Source: Trissonchulus latispiculum
Taxonomy: Eukaryota > Nematoda > Enoplea > Enoplida > Ironidae
NCBI GenBank assembly: GCA_030248195.1
Contig: JASAND010004072.1
Span: 1-64,000, forward strand
DNA: 64,000 nt
Direction: 5' to 3'
The translations under genes were made by a program, and so were the position numbers. A model generated the notes under the pieces. The model saw nothing but the letters and a program-made list of their open reading frames with translations, was not told the origin of the DNA and made no database searches. Positions 22,398 to 35,000 of the stretch are shown here, piece by piece (the stretch's first letter is position 1; each line of letters begins with the position of its first letter).

Positions 22398-23460
22398 GTG
22401 GTGTTTTTATTGCGAGTGGTTAAGAAAGCTTGATTGTATGCATTGAAAATCTAGTTTGTCTCATTTGTATTTCTCTGATATGTATCGGGTCTCTTAAAAG
22501 TTGAACTTGTTTGCTTTTAATGTAAGCCGACAGGGAAATTACTTTGTTTGTGCGTGACTCAGCGTTTTCCATGTTATTTCGGATTTTTTTTTAGTTTAAC
22601 AAATCGTTAATTCATTTTTACAGCCATCAAGACTTTACTTAACGCGTATCCATGGTATGGCATTGGCTAAATCTGTTGTGGATGGTTGACCCACCAGTAA
22701 ACTATATGAATATGAAACTTAAAGAAGCATTGGTTCACCTCTGAAGGAAATAAATGACTAGCCTGAGGTGGCGTATAGGCAGGTGAACACCAGCACTGGA
22801 TAATAATAAAATGGCAGGTGAAGTGACAGTTCAGTGTATTAAATCCCGACTAATGGGCTAGATTATTGCAGTTCATGATAAGCTATTATTTCAATTAAAA
22901 ATTGAAACTGGGAAATAACGGCCTCTTCTCTGAAAAGCTGAACGGTCTCATGCGCCGCAAGAGACTGCCATACGTGCACATGAAGAAGGTGATGTTCTTC
23001 CTTACGTATTCGACCTCGCACTATGTATTCTGTCTCTGCCCGTTATTACTGTATAGCGGGATAGCCGTAACCGTGTTCAGAATTTGTTTTCCAATATTGA
23101 TAATTGTAAGAGGAAATAATCGGTCTTGATAAGTAGAGATAAAGTTGATGAAAGTCTCAGTGGCTGTCGTCACATGCCGCAGCCTTTCCTCGAAAGTAGA
23201 TTCTTTTTCTATAGAATCTGCGTATAGATATATAGATACTGCTCTCTTTAAAATTGCGCATGCTGTCACCGACTTTCAGATTTTAGTGTAACTATAAACT
23301 AACTAGTTGCCAGTTGGTTAGAAAAAGTGCAGAGTATCCACTTCTCCGCGTTACTCCCCAAATGATGAGGTTTAGGCAGAAAAGGGCCCATGTCAAGATA
23401 AAAGTCACTTTTTGATGCGTTCTGATCTACCACTTGATTTTCTTGAAGCTTTTATTTTCA

Positions 23461-23975
23461 TGGGGGTTCTGGGGGTTCTTAATTTTTTGTTGAGATTTGA
23501 TCTATAACTATGTTTAGTTTCATTTTTTGATGGGGGTTCTGGGGGTTCTGAATTTTTTTCGGGAGATTTGATCCTCTACTGCGTAGTTTTAAATGTTTGC
23601 TGGAAGTTCTGAGGGTTCTGGAGTCCGGGTTGTACCGAAAAGTGTGCGCGTTGTCTGGGCTTAAATTAAGGACGAACTTGTTGTTCTTGTCGTCAGCTTT
23701 CAATTGATACCCATATTGTGGATATTGGATGTTTCATACACAGAATTTTCAGTCTAAGTTTATGAGAAAAGCCAGGAGGACCCCCCCCCCCCAGCACACC
23801 CCGGTTATATGCTACAAATTTGAAAACTGAGATAAATATATATATACATATTATAAACATATCATGTCTGCTGAAGGAAAGGATCCGCAACGTAGTCACG
23901 TACAAATCAAAGTCCTGGATGCAAACGCAGGAAAAAAATTTGAGAACCTCCTTTTTTCTGATGGGGGTTCTGGGG
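23461..23975. repeat. Dispersed TGGGGGTTCTGGGGGTTCT repeats
   Basis: The phrase recurs at about 23461, 23531 and 23960, with GAGATTTGATC phrases between them. The copies flank sequence with a C run (23781-23792). They are probably parts of an old mobile element without recognised ends. Confidence 0.5.
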
Positions 23976-24085
23976 GTTCTAACTTTTATCTTGACATGGG
24001 CCCAGAAAACTAAGGTAACTGCGCTTCAGGAAGCCCCCCGAACGGTAGTGGACTCACGACCGGATGCATATGATGTAACCGATTT

Positions 24086-24477
24086 TAGTTTCAGTTTCAG
24101 TTTTAGTCGGGAACACAACTTCTGTCCGGGAACACAAAATAGTTTCATTTTCAGCAAAGTAGTTTCATTTTCAGTTTTAGTTTCAGTCGGAGTTTCAGTT
24201 TCAGGGCATTCAGATAGTGCAGTCTCTAGCATTCGGAAGTTATATAAAGCATGAATTCGTGACTATTTAGGCTCCCACTTCAAAATATTAACAAAATAGC
24301 GGCTTAAAATTTGCGAAACTTCATGTTTTGAAGAAAGACTGAAGCTAGTTTCAGTTCGAGTTTCAGGTCTACTCAAATTAGTTTCAGTTTCAGTTGGCGG
24401 CCCGGCCCAAAATAATTTCAGTTTCAGTTTCAGGTGTCCTCCCAAAATAGTTTCAGTTTCAGTGTCTGAAACATCAC
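24086..24477. repeat. TTTCAG-repeat element with a hAT-like right end
   Basis: Dense AGTTTCAGTTTCAG units on both sides (24086-24210 and 24340-24462). The right end GTCTGAAACATCACTA, read inward TAGTGATGTTTCAGAC, resembles the TAGTG ends of other hAT-type elements here. The left end and 8-bp duplication were not resolved. Confidence 0.55.
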
Positions 24478-25825
24478 TAACTGCAAATGCGTAATTGACC
24501 TATATCTGCAGCAATTTAGCGTACATTTTGTCTTGTGACTGGAGTATAACAAACTGATTCAGTTCCCACAGAATGGTGTTCGATATCATTTTTTATATTA
24601 TATATCCACGGAAGTAGTTAAAAATGAACTTAAGACTCTTCTGGGGTATGTCTTTATCATACATTAATATGGGGTCAGATTCTGGGGGAGGTCTGCCCCG
24701 ACCTCGGCGAAGGGTCTACCCCTGAAACATTCAAAAATTTTAAGGGGGTCTGCCCCGAAATTAGCAAAAATTGTGAATTTTTAACTTTTTTGACAAAAAA
24801 TTAGTACAAAATTAGAATTTTTAGCGATTTTTAAGAAATGTTTTGAAAAAATCGCTAAAATTTGCTAAATTATCTAGTTTTGCCTGGTAAAAATCGCTGC
24901 GGGTTTTATCTTTTTTTGCTTTCTGGACGAGAGTGCCTGCCCTTTTTTCCTTCTCGCTGAGGGGGTCTACCCGTTTTTTGTCATTCTGGGTGGGTCTGCA
25001 CCCCCCCATTCCTCCCCACGTTATCCTATGGTCATTATAAGGTTTCCAGTTTTCAATTTTAGAATTATGATTGGGTTATTTGCAAATAATGGTGTCTGCG
25101 CATCCTGCAGGCTTTTGCTGAATAAACGTAAGTGCACTTTTGTTAAATTGTCTATTATGCCATGCAAAAGTTTGTACTTTTGGAGGAAACACTAAGCCAA
25201 AAGAATCAGAGGTCTTGTATTTAAGCGCCAGCAGGATCAAAACTATACTTGTACTGAGTATACTATCGATAATTTTATTTGTTGTTTGACATAAATAGCA
25301 AAGAGGTTAAACTCACTACAGTCTTAGGGATTCTCAATTTTGGCAGTAGTTGATATGGTGTAGTAGAGAAAGCAAATTCTTGAATCCAATGCGCGATGGT
25401 GACAATCAAATCTGAAAAGTTTACACAGCTTACACTGCGTTGTCCTCCGAAGTTTCATATTTTTCATTTTGCCTGGGAGGTTGGTGTCGTTCGAAAACTT
25501 TCTATTTTAATTTTTACGAGCTGATTCGTCTTCACTTCTGCTTTCCGAATCGACAATTAGTAGTGCGAATCGGTTCCTTGTTTTGCTTGATTTCGTGATG
25601 CAGACCTGATTTCTGTCTGGGTCGGGCTGTGAATTCGGTACAAGACCGGTCGGCATCCTTCTTTACATTGGAGTTCTATCCTGAGGTAATTTTATTTTGC
25701 CTTATCCTGTCAGGGAGCAAATTGTCATTCAGTTATCCATCATCTTGGACTTCTAATAATTTTTGACAACTTTGCTTTGTTTTATTGCACGTTTAATTAA
25801 TCGCTCAAATAATTTTTCGTTTTAG

Positions 25826-26002
25826 AAGTGAAAAGTTTGGCGTTTGTCCGATCGCTGTCTGGTCTCCGTTACGAAGTGTCCAAACACAGTCTCCGTCATG
25901 TTAGAATTTTGAATAGCGGTGCTCATCCTTTACCTTCCAATGTCCGGATAGCTTGCCTTCGCTGTGCCCATGCACAAGCTGCTGCTGCTGCAGATACCGG
26001 AG
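25826..26002 (+). CDS. TRAP1: TRAP1 exon 1 (presequence; first recognised)
   Basis: Bounded by CGTTTTAG and G|GTGACC. It is rich in Arg, Ser, Leu and Ala with few acids, as expected for a mitochondrial targeting sequence. It has no in-frame ATG and starts with two bases of a split codon, so it is not the first exon. It is assigned by phase fit to exon 2 rather than by conserved sequence. Confidence 0.65.
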
Positions 26003-29000
26003 GTGACCACTTTGGGTTTTCTTTTGATTGATTGTACAGCGTTGCTGTTGCTGTGAACAAATTTCATTGGTACTTAAGGAGGTGGCCCACTTTTGGAGGC
26101 ATTTATTTGATTTTCTCAATGTTGCTGAGTTTTGTACGAATTTTATCATGCAAATAGTATTTATTTACAAAAATATTTTAACGAATTTTTTTTAAAATAA
26201 AACCGTAAGTCTTACGGCTCTTGAGTAATATTTTACCACAAAGTTGAGGATTTTTATGCTAAACATAGGAAAGTCAAAAAGTTATGATTTTTTCGCATGC
26301 TTTAATCTGGACATGAAATTACTGCTAAAATATTAAACTGTGTCACTGTGAATTAGAATTTTAGTTTAGGACTTTTACTTGGTTAATGTAGCCAGTTAGT
26401 ACGTATGTTTGGCACTTTTTCAATTTCTGAACTATTTAGGAGTTTATGTTTCTTTGTCGATGGGCAGAGAACTTAACTGTTTTTGAAAATTGTTAGTTTT
26501 ATTTCTTCAACCGTAGTGGTTTCTTCATGGACAACACGAACACGAACTATACTAAGTTTTAGGAGAAACGGAGAAACGAGAATTCCAGGCCGAAACCCGA
26601 ATGCTGTTGGATATTGTCGCTAAATCTTTGTACTCGGAAAAAGAGGTAAGTGTTGATTCAGGCTTTAAATCAGACGTCTATGTGCAAACATTAACTTGGA
26701 AGTTGCATGTGCAAAAGAATAATTCGGGAAGAGATAAATGCTCATCACGGCCTTTGCATATCCTACGTATTTGCGAATAACTAAGTTGAAAATCATGGTA
26801 ACTAGACAGTAAAATTGGCAAGATAGCTACTTATCTTACTGACACGTTGGGGAGATAGTCTTGCTACTAAATTTAGCAATATTACTATTGCTAAGAGTTT
26901 TTGCAAGACAGTGGTCTTATTAGAATTTAGCATGGTTACCTTGTGATCTCAATTTGGAAACAAAGAAGTCATTAGTATACCCTGTTGCTGAGTTTAATGG
27001 AAGGGACTAGGGAGACTTTCGAACAAATAGGACTGGACATTGCACTATGGAAGTATTATACAGTGTCCAGTTTTAAATTTTTAAAATTGCCGATTTAAAT
27101 TTTTTTAAATTGAATTTCTATTATTGCAAAAGTTTGTTAATGCAAATTCCATTTGCTGAAGTAATAGACGAAATACAAAAGAAACTGAAAGATTAAATAT
27201 GTAAATGTCAAATTAATCCACTCATTTTTCATCTTTGTGTATACAGTTGCGGAGAAAGAACATTTAGAATGGGATATGCTTTAGTTAAAAATTGTATAGG
27301 AGAATATTACATTGTTCAAATTTCTGCAATAATGGAACTTAAATCTAAAAACATCTAATAAGCTTACTATTTTACCAAGGTTCTAGCAACTCTCTTGCCA
27401 GTTTTACTATCTTGCTTGCTACGGTATTATGCCGAATGTTTTGGAATGTTATCTCCAGCACTAAAATGTTTATTTGTAGAGTTTGATCTTTTTTAGTTCT
27501 CTTGGTTCCATGCACATTCTTATGTCATTGAACTTTATGCTTTTAGGTATTTGTTCGTGAACTTATTTCTAACGCGAACGACGCTTTGGAAAAATTGAGA
27601 TATCATCAGGTGGTGTCAGAGTCAGAAATCATTGGAGCTGCGCCGGTCGCATCTGCAACTGCTCAGCAACCTCTGGAAATTAAAATATCGACGGATAAAC
27701 TTACAAGAAGATTCATAATACAGGTATTTGAATCATTTAAGTGAAGGGAGATAGTGGTCAGGCATCAAACATTCTTTCCGTCAGTAGCTGGAACTACCAA
27801 TAGTGTAGGTGTCGCTTTGTTTGCGAAACCTGATTTGGTTATGCTGCAAAAAATAGTTTTCTGACAATTTGCAGCAAAGGTTATTCGATATTTGCTAAAG
27901 CTTTTGATACTGTTTCATTTTTTGAGGGCTTGCCTAGGAGGCAGGCTGTGGGAGTTTGATTCCAAAATAAAAATTTTTCAATGATCGTTTTGTAAAGTGC
28001 TATTGTTGGACAGAAAATTGTGAAAAAGCGTTTAAATTTCCTAGATCGGATGTACCTGCGTTTTCTTGTTATTTTTAGGATAATGGAATTGGCATGACAA
28101 GGGAAGAGCTTATTGAGAATTTGGGAACCATCGCTCGTTCAGGCTCCAAGGTTTGATCGTTGTCTGTTTGTGTGGGGAACTATCAAAAATACTACTCTAT
28201 GTGAAACGTAATGCGACAATTTGATAAATTTGCATGATTGGATAATTTTACCTCTCACTCTTCCTGATTTGTTTTTGAGTAATCCTTGCTGTCAGCCTTT
28301 TGTGAACCTATTTTTGTTTCTGTATGTTCACCAATTTTTAGCTTTTCCCCAGTGCGTTTTGTTAGTTGCCTCTTTTAATTTTTAGATGTTTTTGGAAGAG
28401 TTGAAGAAGCAGGATAAGGCAGCCTCTGCCGCGGAGGGAATTATTGGACAGTTTGGTGTTGGATTCTATTCAGCCTTTATGGTGGCTGATAAAGTGGAAG
28501 TCTACACTAAGTCTTTCAAACCCAACTCTGTTGGTTACAAGTGGACGTCTGATGGGTAATCATTGTTTGAAAATTTAATCACCAGGAGTAGTGTTGGGGG
28601 TTGGCCGGCAATTGGCGGGCCAATGGCTGGCCAAGCCATTGGCCCTTGGCCGAGAATCTGGCCAATCGCCTTGGCTGGCCGTTGGCCGTTTAATTAGCCG
28701 CCGTCTTCTCCTTGACCGTTGGCCGTTTAATTAGCCGCCGTCTTCTCCTTGACCGTTGGCTGTTGGCCGTTGGCCGGCCAATTGGCCGTTGGCCGGCCAA
28801 TTGGCCGTTGGCTCTTTGTTGTTCGTTGGCCGTTTGGCTGTCGTTGGCATAGCTCAGACGTATTGGTTTTTACATCTACACTTGGCAGAGAACTGGTTTT
28901 CTTGTGTGATTTTACGACGGTTTAGGTTATATTAAGATTTGCAAATCAAAATAATATGGTAAAAGGTAAAGGTAAAGGTGACCCCTGGAGAATATCTCCA

Positions 29001-32000
29001 TCCCTGCTTCAGGGACAAGGGGTGCCGGTGCTCATCCCCGGATACACAGCCGTAGAGCCAGGAGTGTAAATAAAATAGTGTAAAATAATATGCGGAAGAG
29101 TAAACGGAATACTCGCAAAGTAATAAGATTTCGAAGACCGACTTGACCCATTTCTTTATGGGAATGGCTTTAGGCTTAGGAAGGGCAGCACTTTTTAGAA
29201 AATCCAACACAGCACAACTGGTATTGAAAAGAAACTAAATTACTGATATTGCTTGTCGGAAATTATCACAACTATTGAATACTGTTGGGTGTTTGCCGGT
29301 TCGGCTTGGCAGACGAAAAACACGGCCAACACCCAACACTAATCAGGAGCTGTTTAGTAACTGTTTTTACCGTAAGCTCTATTTTGTAACTTCACCAAAT
29401 CTTTGCGTGGTTCCTTCGCCGTTTTCCTTGATCTAAGAAAAGACTGCTGTTGAGTGTTCTGAACGTTTGAAAGTTTCAAACATCAAAAGTATATATAAAC
29501 ATAATAGCAATTATGCTTATTAAAAAAGGCTCATAAATTAACCCTTAAATTCTGGTTGTATTCTGAAGGTCCTACAATTCTGTGTTACAGCAGCGGTACC
29601 TACTCAGTTCAACAGGACGATTCCCTGTTAGAACATGGAACCAAGATAGTGATCCATCTTAAAGGTGGTGACTGTGCGGAATATGCGGATGAGAAAACAA
29701 TTGAAGGTAAATATGAGATTTGTTGCGCATGATACGAAGTCAGGCTGCGTTTGATTTTCCGAAGGAACTACTCTCACACAACGTTTGATAGGACTTTTCG
29801 AGCTTTCTAATTAGATATCTCAGTGTAAACAACAAGGATTTGCTTGTCAACGAGGGAGGTGGGTGCTTCGCGGAGGGGGATGGATTGGATTTCGATGTTT
29901 CTGAAGAACTTGTTGAGTAAGGGACTATGCACGTGAAGGTTTATCGTGGGTCCTAGCACTCTAGGACTGCGTATGACGACACTTTAGTCAATCAATTGCA
30001 CAGCCAGGGGCGCACACAAGGGGGGGTCGGGGGCCCCCGGCCGACCCCCCTGTCAGGAATCAGAATATGCACCAACATGAGCAGTAAGACATTTGGTAAC
30101 AGTTTCAAGAATGTTCTCAATTAATACCTAGAGGCAATGATCCGTCGTTTTGGATCTGGCTTCTTCTGGAGCGGAGTTGCCTCCGTCGCCACCCTTAGGT
30201 ATTCTGCTTACCCCAATTTGTTCCGGATTTCGTCGTTTACTTTCTTTAATGATTTCTTTAACGATTCTTTCTTTCTTTACTTTCGTAATGATAAAAAATA
30301 ATCCAAAAGGAGGGGGTTTCAGCCCTCAAAGCCCATTTCCTGGATACGCCCATTAAATATGTATAAATACGTGTGCGACATCTACTTGCATGAAAGCTGG
30401 CTCAACCTTAGGTCTTTGGTTAAAAGAATGCTTTACAAAAAATCCTCAGACTACAAATTCGAAAACTTTAAAGCTTCGGGGCAGAGTTTTTTCAAAACGG
30501 CCAACGTTCATTTTTTTGCCAAAGTTAGAATTAAGTAAGTAAAATTACAAAAATCCGCTATGCGAACTAAAACCTTATTGCCCCCAGATCCTCCGCTAGG
30601 TTTTGGCATCCCCATGGACACACCTATTTTAGGGGTTCCGATGCCCGTCACAAAATGTTTCGCGCCTGGATCGCTTTTCTAACTCAATTTTTAATAATTT
30701 CGTCGCCTGCGGCGCTTTTCTATCTAAGCCTTAAAAATTTCGAGCCTGTGGCGCTATTTTGTCTCAACTTTAAATATTTTTCTGCACCTTTGGCGCTCAT
30801 ATTTTTTAATTTTTGGCGCCTCCGGCACCATTCTGTCTTGATTGCGTATATATTAAAACTTTTTGCGTCTGCGGCGCTTTTCCAGCCCAAGTTTTTTATT
30901 CTCTGCGCCTGTGCAGGGTTTTGTTCTTTACGGGTTCCATTACAAATTTTCCCATGTTAGAAAATTCCTCTACTTTTATTAAAATCTTTTTAAAGGTTTC
31001 CGTTACGGAAATGTTTATATATAATTTCAAAAATGGTTCAATTTCTGGGGGTCTTCGCCACCAGATCCCCCTCGTGGGCTAATGACTATTCCCTAATCTA
31101 GTCATTTGTGATAAAGCAGCACGGAACACTTTGTTGGACATTGTTGCCGTTATCCCTCTCCCCTAGCGGAAGCGCGAACGAAAACTTCGCATAGACACCA
31201 CCCAAGAGGGGTCCCCTTTTCAAAATCTTGGGTGCGCCCCTGGACATTCCCGAAACTTTTTCTGATGCGCCGACCCCCCTGTCAGAAAACCCTGGGTGCG
31301 CCACTGTGCACAGCCCAATTTATAATGCATCTAGGCTTATTCTATGTGGGGACCCTTTCTATAAATGCCTTTCTCCCAATCCAGGAAATGCGCTCTTCCC
31401 CTAAAATAGTGGGTGCCCCTTGTAGTGACAGATTTAAATTTTCACAACAGATTTTTAGCATATTTTTGGAAAACTTCCCCCAATGTCTTGCCTCCCGAAG
31501 TCCACCCTCCAATTGCTATAAACATTGGTTAGTGCATACTATTTTGTTACTCCTTTTTTCTGATATTTCAGGTATCATTCAGAAGTATAGCAATTTTGTG
31601 AGCAGTCCTGTGCTGTTGAATGAGCAGAGAGTCAATCGAATTGAAGCCCTTTGGACTAGAGACGCTAAAGATATTACGGAAGAGCAGCATGATGAATTCT
31701 ATAGATACATTTCCCGTATGCAACATGATAGGCCTCGCTACTGTTTACATTATAAGGTTTGTATGCTAATTTCTGAGTGTTATTTGTTTCCTGTAGTTTT
31801 CCTGTTCCGAATCATATTGGATATAAAATCGCTTGGCTTACCGGTGGTACATAACGTTCTTGTCTCTTTCGTCGGTAATACAAGATTTTCATTTTATTTC
31901 TCTCTTTCTAGAATAAAGTTTATGAACTATAGAAATTTATAGAAATGAATAAAACTTGAAGCAATTTGTTCTGCTGTAGTTGTTAACGTGATTAGTTGAT

Positions 32001-35000
32001 TAAAGTACAGCAATACGGCATCTCTAACTTTAATTACAGACAGATGCTCCGATCAATATTCGATCACTTCTCTATGTGCCTGAGCACAAACCTACCCTGT
32101 TTGAAATTTCCCAGTCTGGTGATGTGGGTGTATCGCTGTATTGTCGTCGAATATTAATTCAATCTAAAGCCAACGATGTTATTCCTAGATGGATGCGATT
32201 TATGAAAGGTATGGCTTGTGGTAATTAGTGAGTATTGTTGTCATTAGTGAGTATTGTTGTCACCAAGTTGTAGGTTTTATTTTTTGAGGTACCGAAATAT
32301 ACAAAATTTCACAAATCCATGTGGTGCCATTGCATTTTGGTGACTGTTGTGTAATTTTGGCTGATTTTGAGCAATATCCTGTTTATACCAATGTACGTGG
32401 TGACTGTTGTGTAGTTTTGGCTGATTTTGAGCAATATCCTGTTTATACCAATGTACGTATTACTAATCTCATTAGTCTTGTAAATCTGACTATACTGTTT
32501 TTAATTTACCTATACACTATGCACGCTTTTTCAGTAATTCATAAATTTTTGTGGCATTAAGGTGTGGTTGATAGTGAAGATATCCCGCTGAATTTGAGTC
32601 GAGAAATGCTTCAACAGACAGCAATCATCAGGTGACTACATACTTTCCTTATACAGATAGTAATATACCTAATAATGTTATCACAAATACGGTACCATTA
32701 TATGTCTTTTTGTTATGTTACTGTTGTCATCCTACGTATTAAACGCCTGGACGTAGAATAATCTAAAACACTTTGTCCTCGTAAATTGCTTGGAATATTT
32801 CTGTATTCCTGCCTAGTGATGTACCTACATAGTCAGTCCTGAAAGTCAATCAGTATTTGGTTCATTTACCATCTGTTAATTTGGTCTTGTGATTTTAATT
32901 ACAGAAAACTTCGTTCTACTCTATCCAGCAGGGTTATCAAATTTCTACAGGACCAAATGAAACGTGATCCAGAAAAATATGCCGAATTCTATCGAGATTA
33001 TAGCTTGTTCTTTAAGGAAGGAATTGTATCGTCCCCGGAACAGATTGAAAAGGTTTGTCTTTTGAGAATTTGTTTTAATTTTCTAATTACTTTTAAGTCC
33101 TTTCTAAATTGAATGAGATGGCATTATGAAGGCGCTGTAGGTTTTCGTTTTTTAGTGCTCGTTAACTGAAATAAATTGTTGCGTGCTAATTTGTCTTGAA
33201 ACTTTATAGGAAAGTTTGGCGAAACTTCTGCTATTTGAGTCGTCTAGTCAGCGTGCCGGAGTTAAGGTCAGCTTAGCTGACTACTGTAATCGAATGCAGG
33301 CCGGTCAGCGAGATATCTACTACTTAGCAGCACCGAGGTCAGTTTCACCACGAATTAATTTTCCACGACACCGATTAGAAGATGCTAAAGTCTGACCAAA
33401 AATGTAGAAAGCTAAATAGTTTTATTAATATCTCGAAATCGGTTCAAGATAGTTACTATAAGGCATATATTTTCTGTACCGGAATGATGAGGTCTTTCGT
33501 TTCGGGAAGAACTTTTTGGCATTTCCCGTGCGGGCCGATTTCAGGTGGATTTGGCTATTTTTGATGTGAAATAAGGGAAATCGAAAATTCATAGCGGGCG
33601 CAATTATAAAGTCGTAGCCGCATATTTCGTTGGATTTAGTCAGATTAAAAGTTATGATTTATATACTCACTTTCGCTACATTCGTCTTGCCGAAATTAGA
33701 AATTTTGGGTCAAATAGTTAGGTTAAAGCTGACGCCTATGCGGTCCTGAAACCGTAATCGATAATTTTTTCAATGAACGAGTCACGAGTAATAGCCAGTC
33801 AAAGTTGAATCGTCATCAAAGATCAAAGGATTTTGAAAATAGCAAAATGGTATGACTCACGCATTTTTCAACCTAAAAAGTTGAAATTTGGTGTTTAGAA
33901 CATTGAGACAAGTAGAAACTTTTTCTGATACTGTTGTTGTAAATGCCGGGCTCGTCGACCGTCGATATATATTTTTTCTGGTAGCTATCTTGAAGTGCTT
34001 TTGATATAAAGAAAACATTTTCGCTTTCTACATTTTTTGTCAGTCTATAGATTTGAATTTTATTGCGAGTTATTAGCACTAACTTCTAGGTACATTTAAG
34101 CTGAACTAAAATGAATGTGTTAAATAAACTCAATATATCCTTTGCAAGAAAATTGAAAAAATAAGAAAGCAGGCTTGTGCGCATGTGACAGTGCGCAATT
34201 AAAATTGTTCTAATTGTTCTACTATGCTCTACCCTTTCTTGTTGTCTACAAACATATCGTCGTTCTCACCTGCACTATCAAACAGAAAAATGAGTAGAGC
34301 ATGTTTATTCTTGGTTCTAAAATTGGTTTCTTCTTCACTCTAATTAAATGTTATTTATTATGTTTAGCATCTTCAATCCTCAATAGTATTCTTGTGTGTT
34401 TTCTTTTTTCAGTAGAGAACTGGCTGAAACCTCGCCATACTTCGAGGCCATGCAGGAGAAATCGCTGGAAGTTCTGTTCTGTTTTGAACCATATGATGAG
34501 ATCGTATTCTTGCAGTTGGGCCAATATGATAGAAAACAGCTGACCTCAGTGGAAAAACAGCTACACAAAGATCAGTCTGGGAATACGACAAACGTTGAAG
34601 GTAATTAATTTGTTGATCATTTTAGTCAGGTTGTTAGTTGGGTTAAGTGGCTGCGTTTAATATTTTATTTAATTTTCTGTGCAATTGCGTACGATATTGC
34701 TGTTCTAATGCATGTTCTTGCGTTTATGTGTCTACACGACGTCTGTCGAGCATCAACCATAGAGCTACGGTTGTTGGCTAGCAGCAATTTTCGTCGGCTG
34801 GCTTGCTGTCTCATAGGATGACAGAACAAGTAATCGGCATATAAAATATTGGCATATTAAAGCATAAGCCCATACATTTATGCAGTGTGTAAAGTGATTG
34901 TGTTATACATCTGTAGGCAATATCGGCAAAGAAGAAAGTGAATCCTTGATTAAATGGATTAAAGACACTCTGGGAACTAAAGCTTTTGATGTCAAAGTGA

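Larger units (their letters stand above)
22420..25825. other. Intergenic region between TREX-like gene and TRAP1
   Basis: No coding exon was recognised. The first in-frame TRAP1 exon begins at 25826, so TRAP1's promoter and 5' exon must lie within or near the right part. A possible 5' exon ends with CCTGAG|GTAATT at 25684, but its reading frame meets a stop, so it could only be non-coding. Repeats at 23460-24480 and 24620-25010 are listed separately or are unclassified G-rich sequence (GGGTCTGCCCC phrases). Confidence 0.5.

Noticed and set aside
22902..23129. 75-codon ORF with a hydrophobic stretch
   Set aside because: It overlaps an ORF on the opposite strand and has no homology that I recognise or supporting signals.
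30655..30960. 101-codon ORF in TRAP1 intron 6
   Set aside because: It reads degenerate CGCCTGCGGCGC repeats inside a hAT-type element.
31232..31942. 236-codon ORF in TRAP1
   Set aside because: Only 31572-31756 is exonic. The rest is element-derived sequence before the acceptor and intron read-through after the donor.
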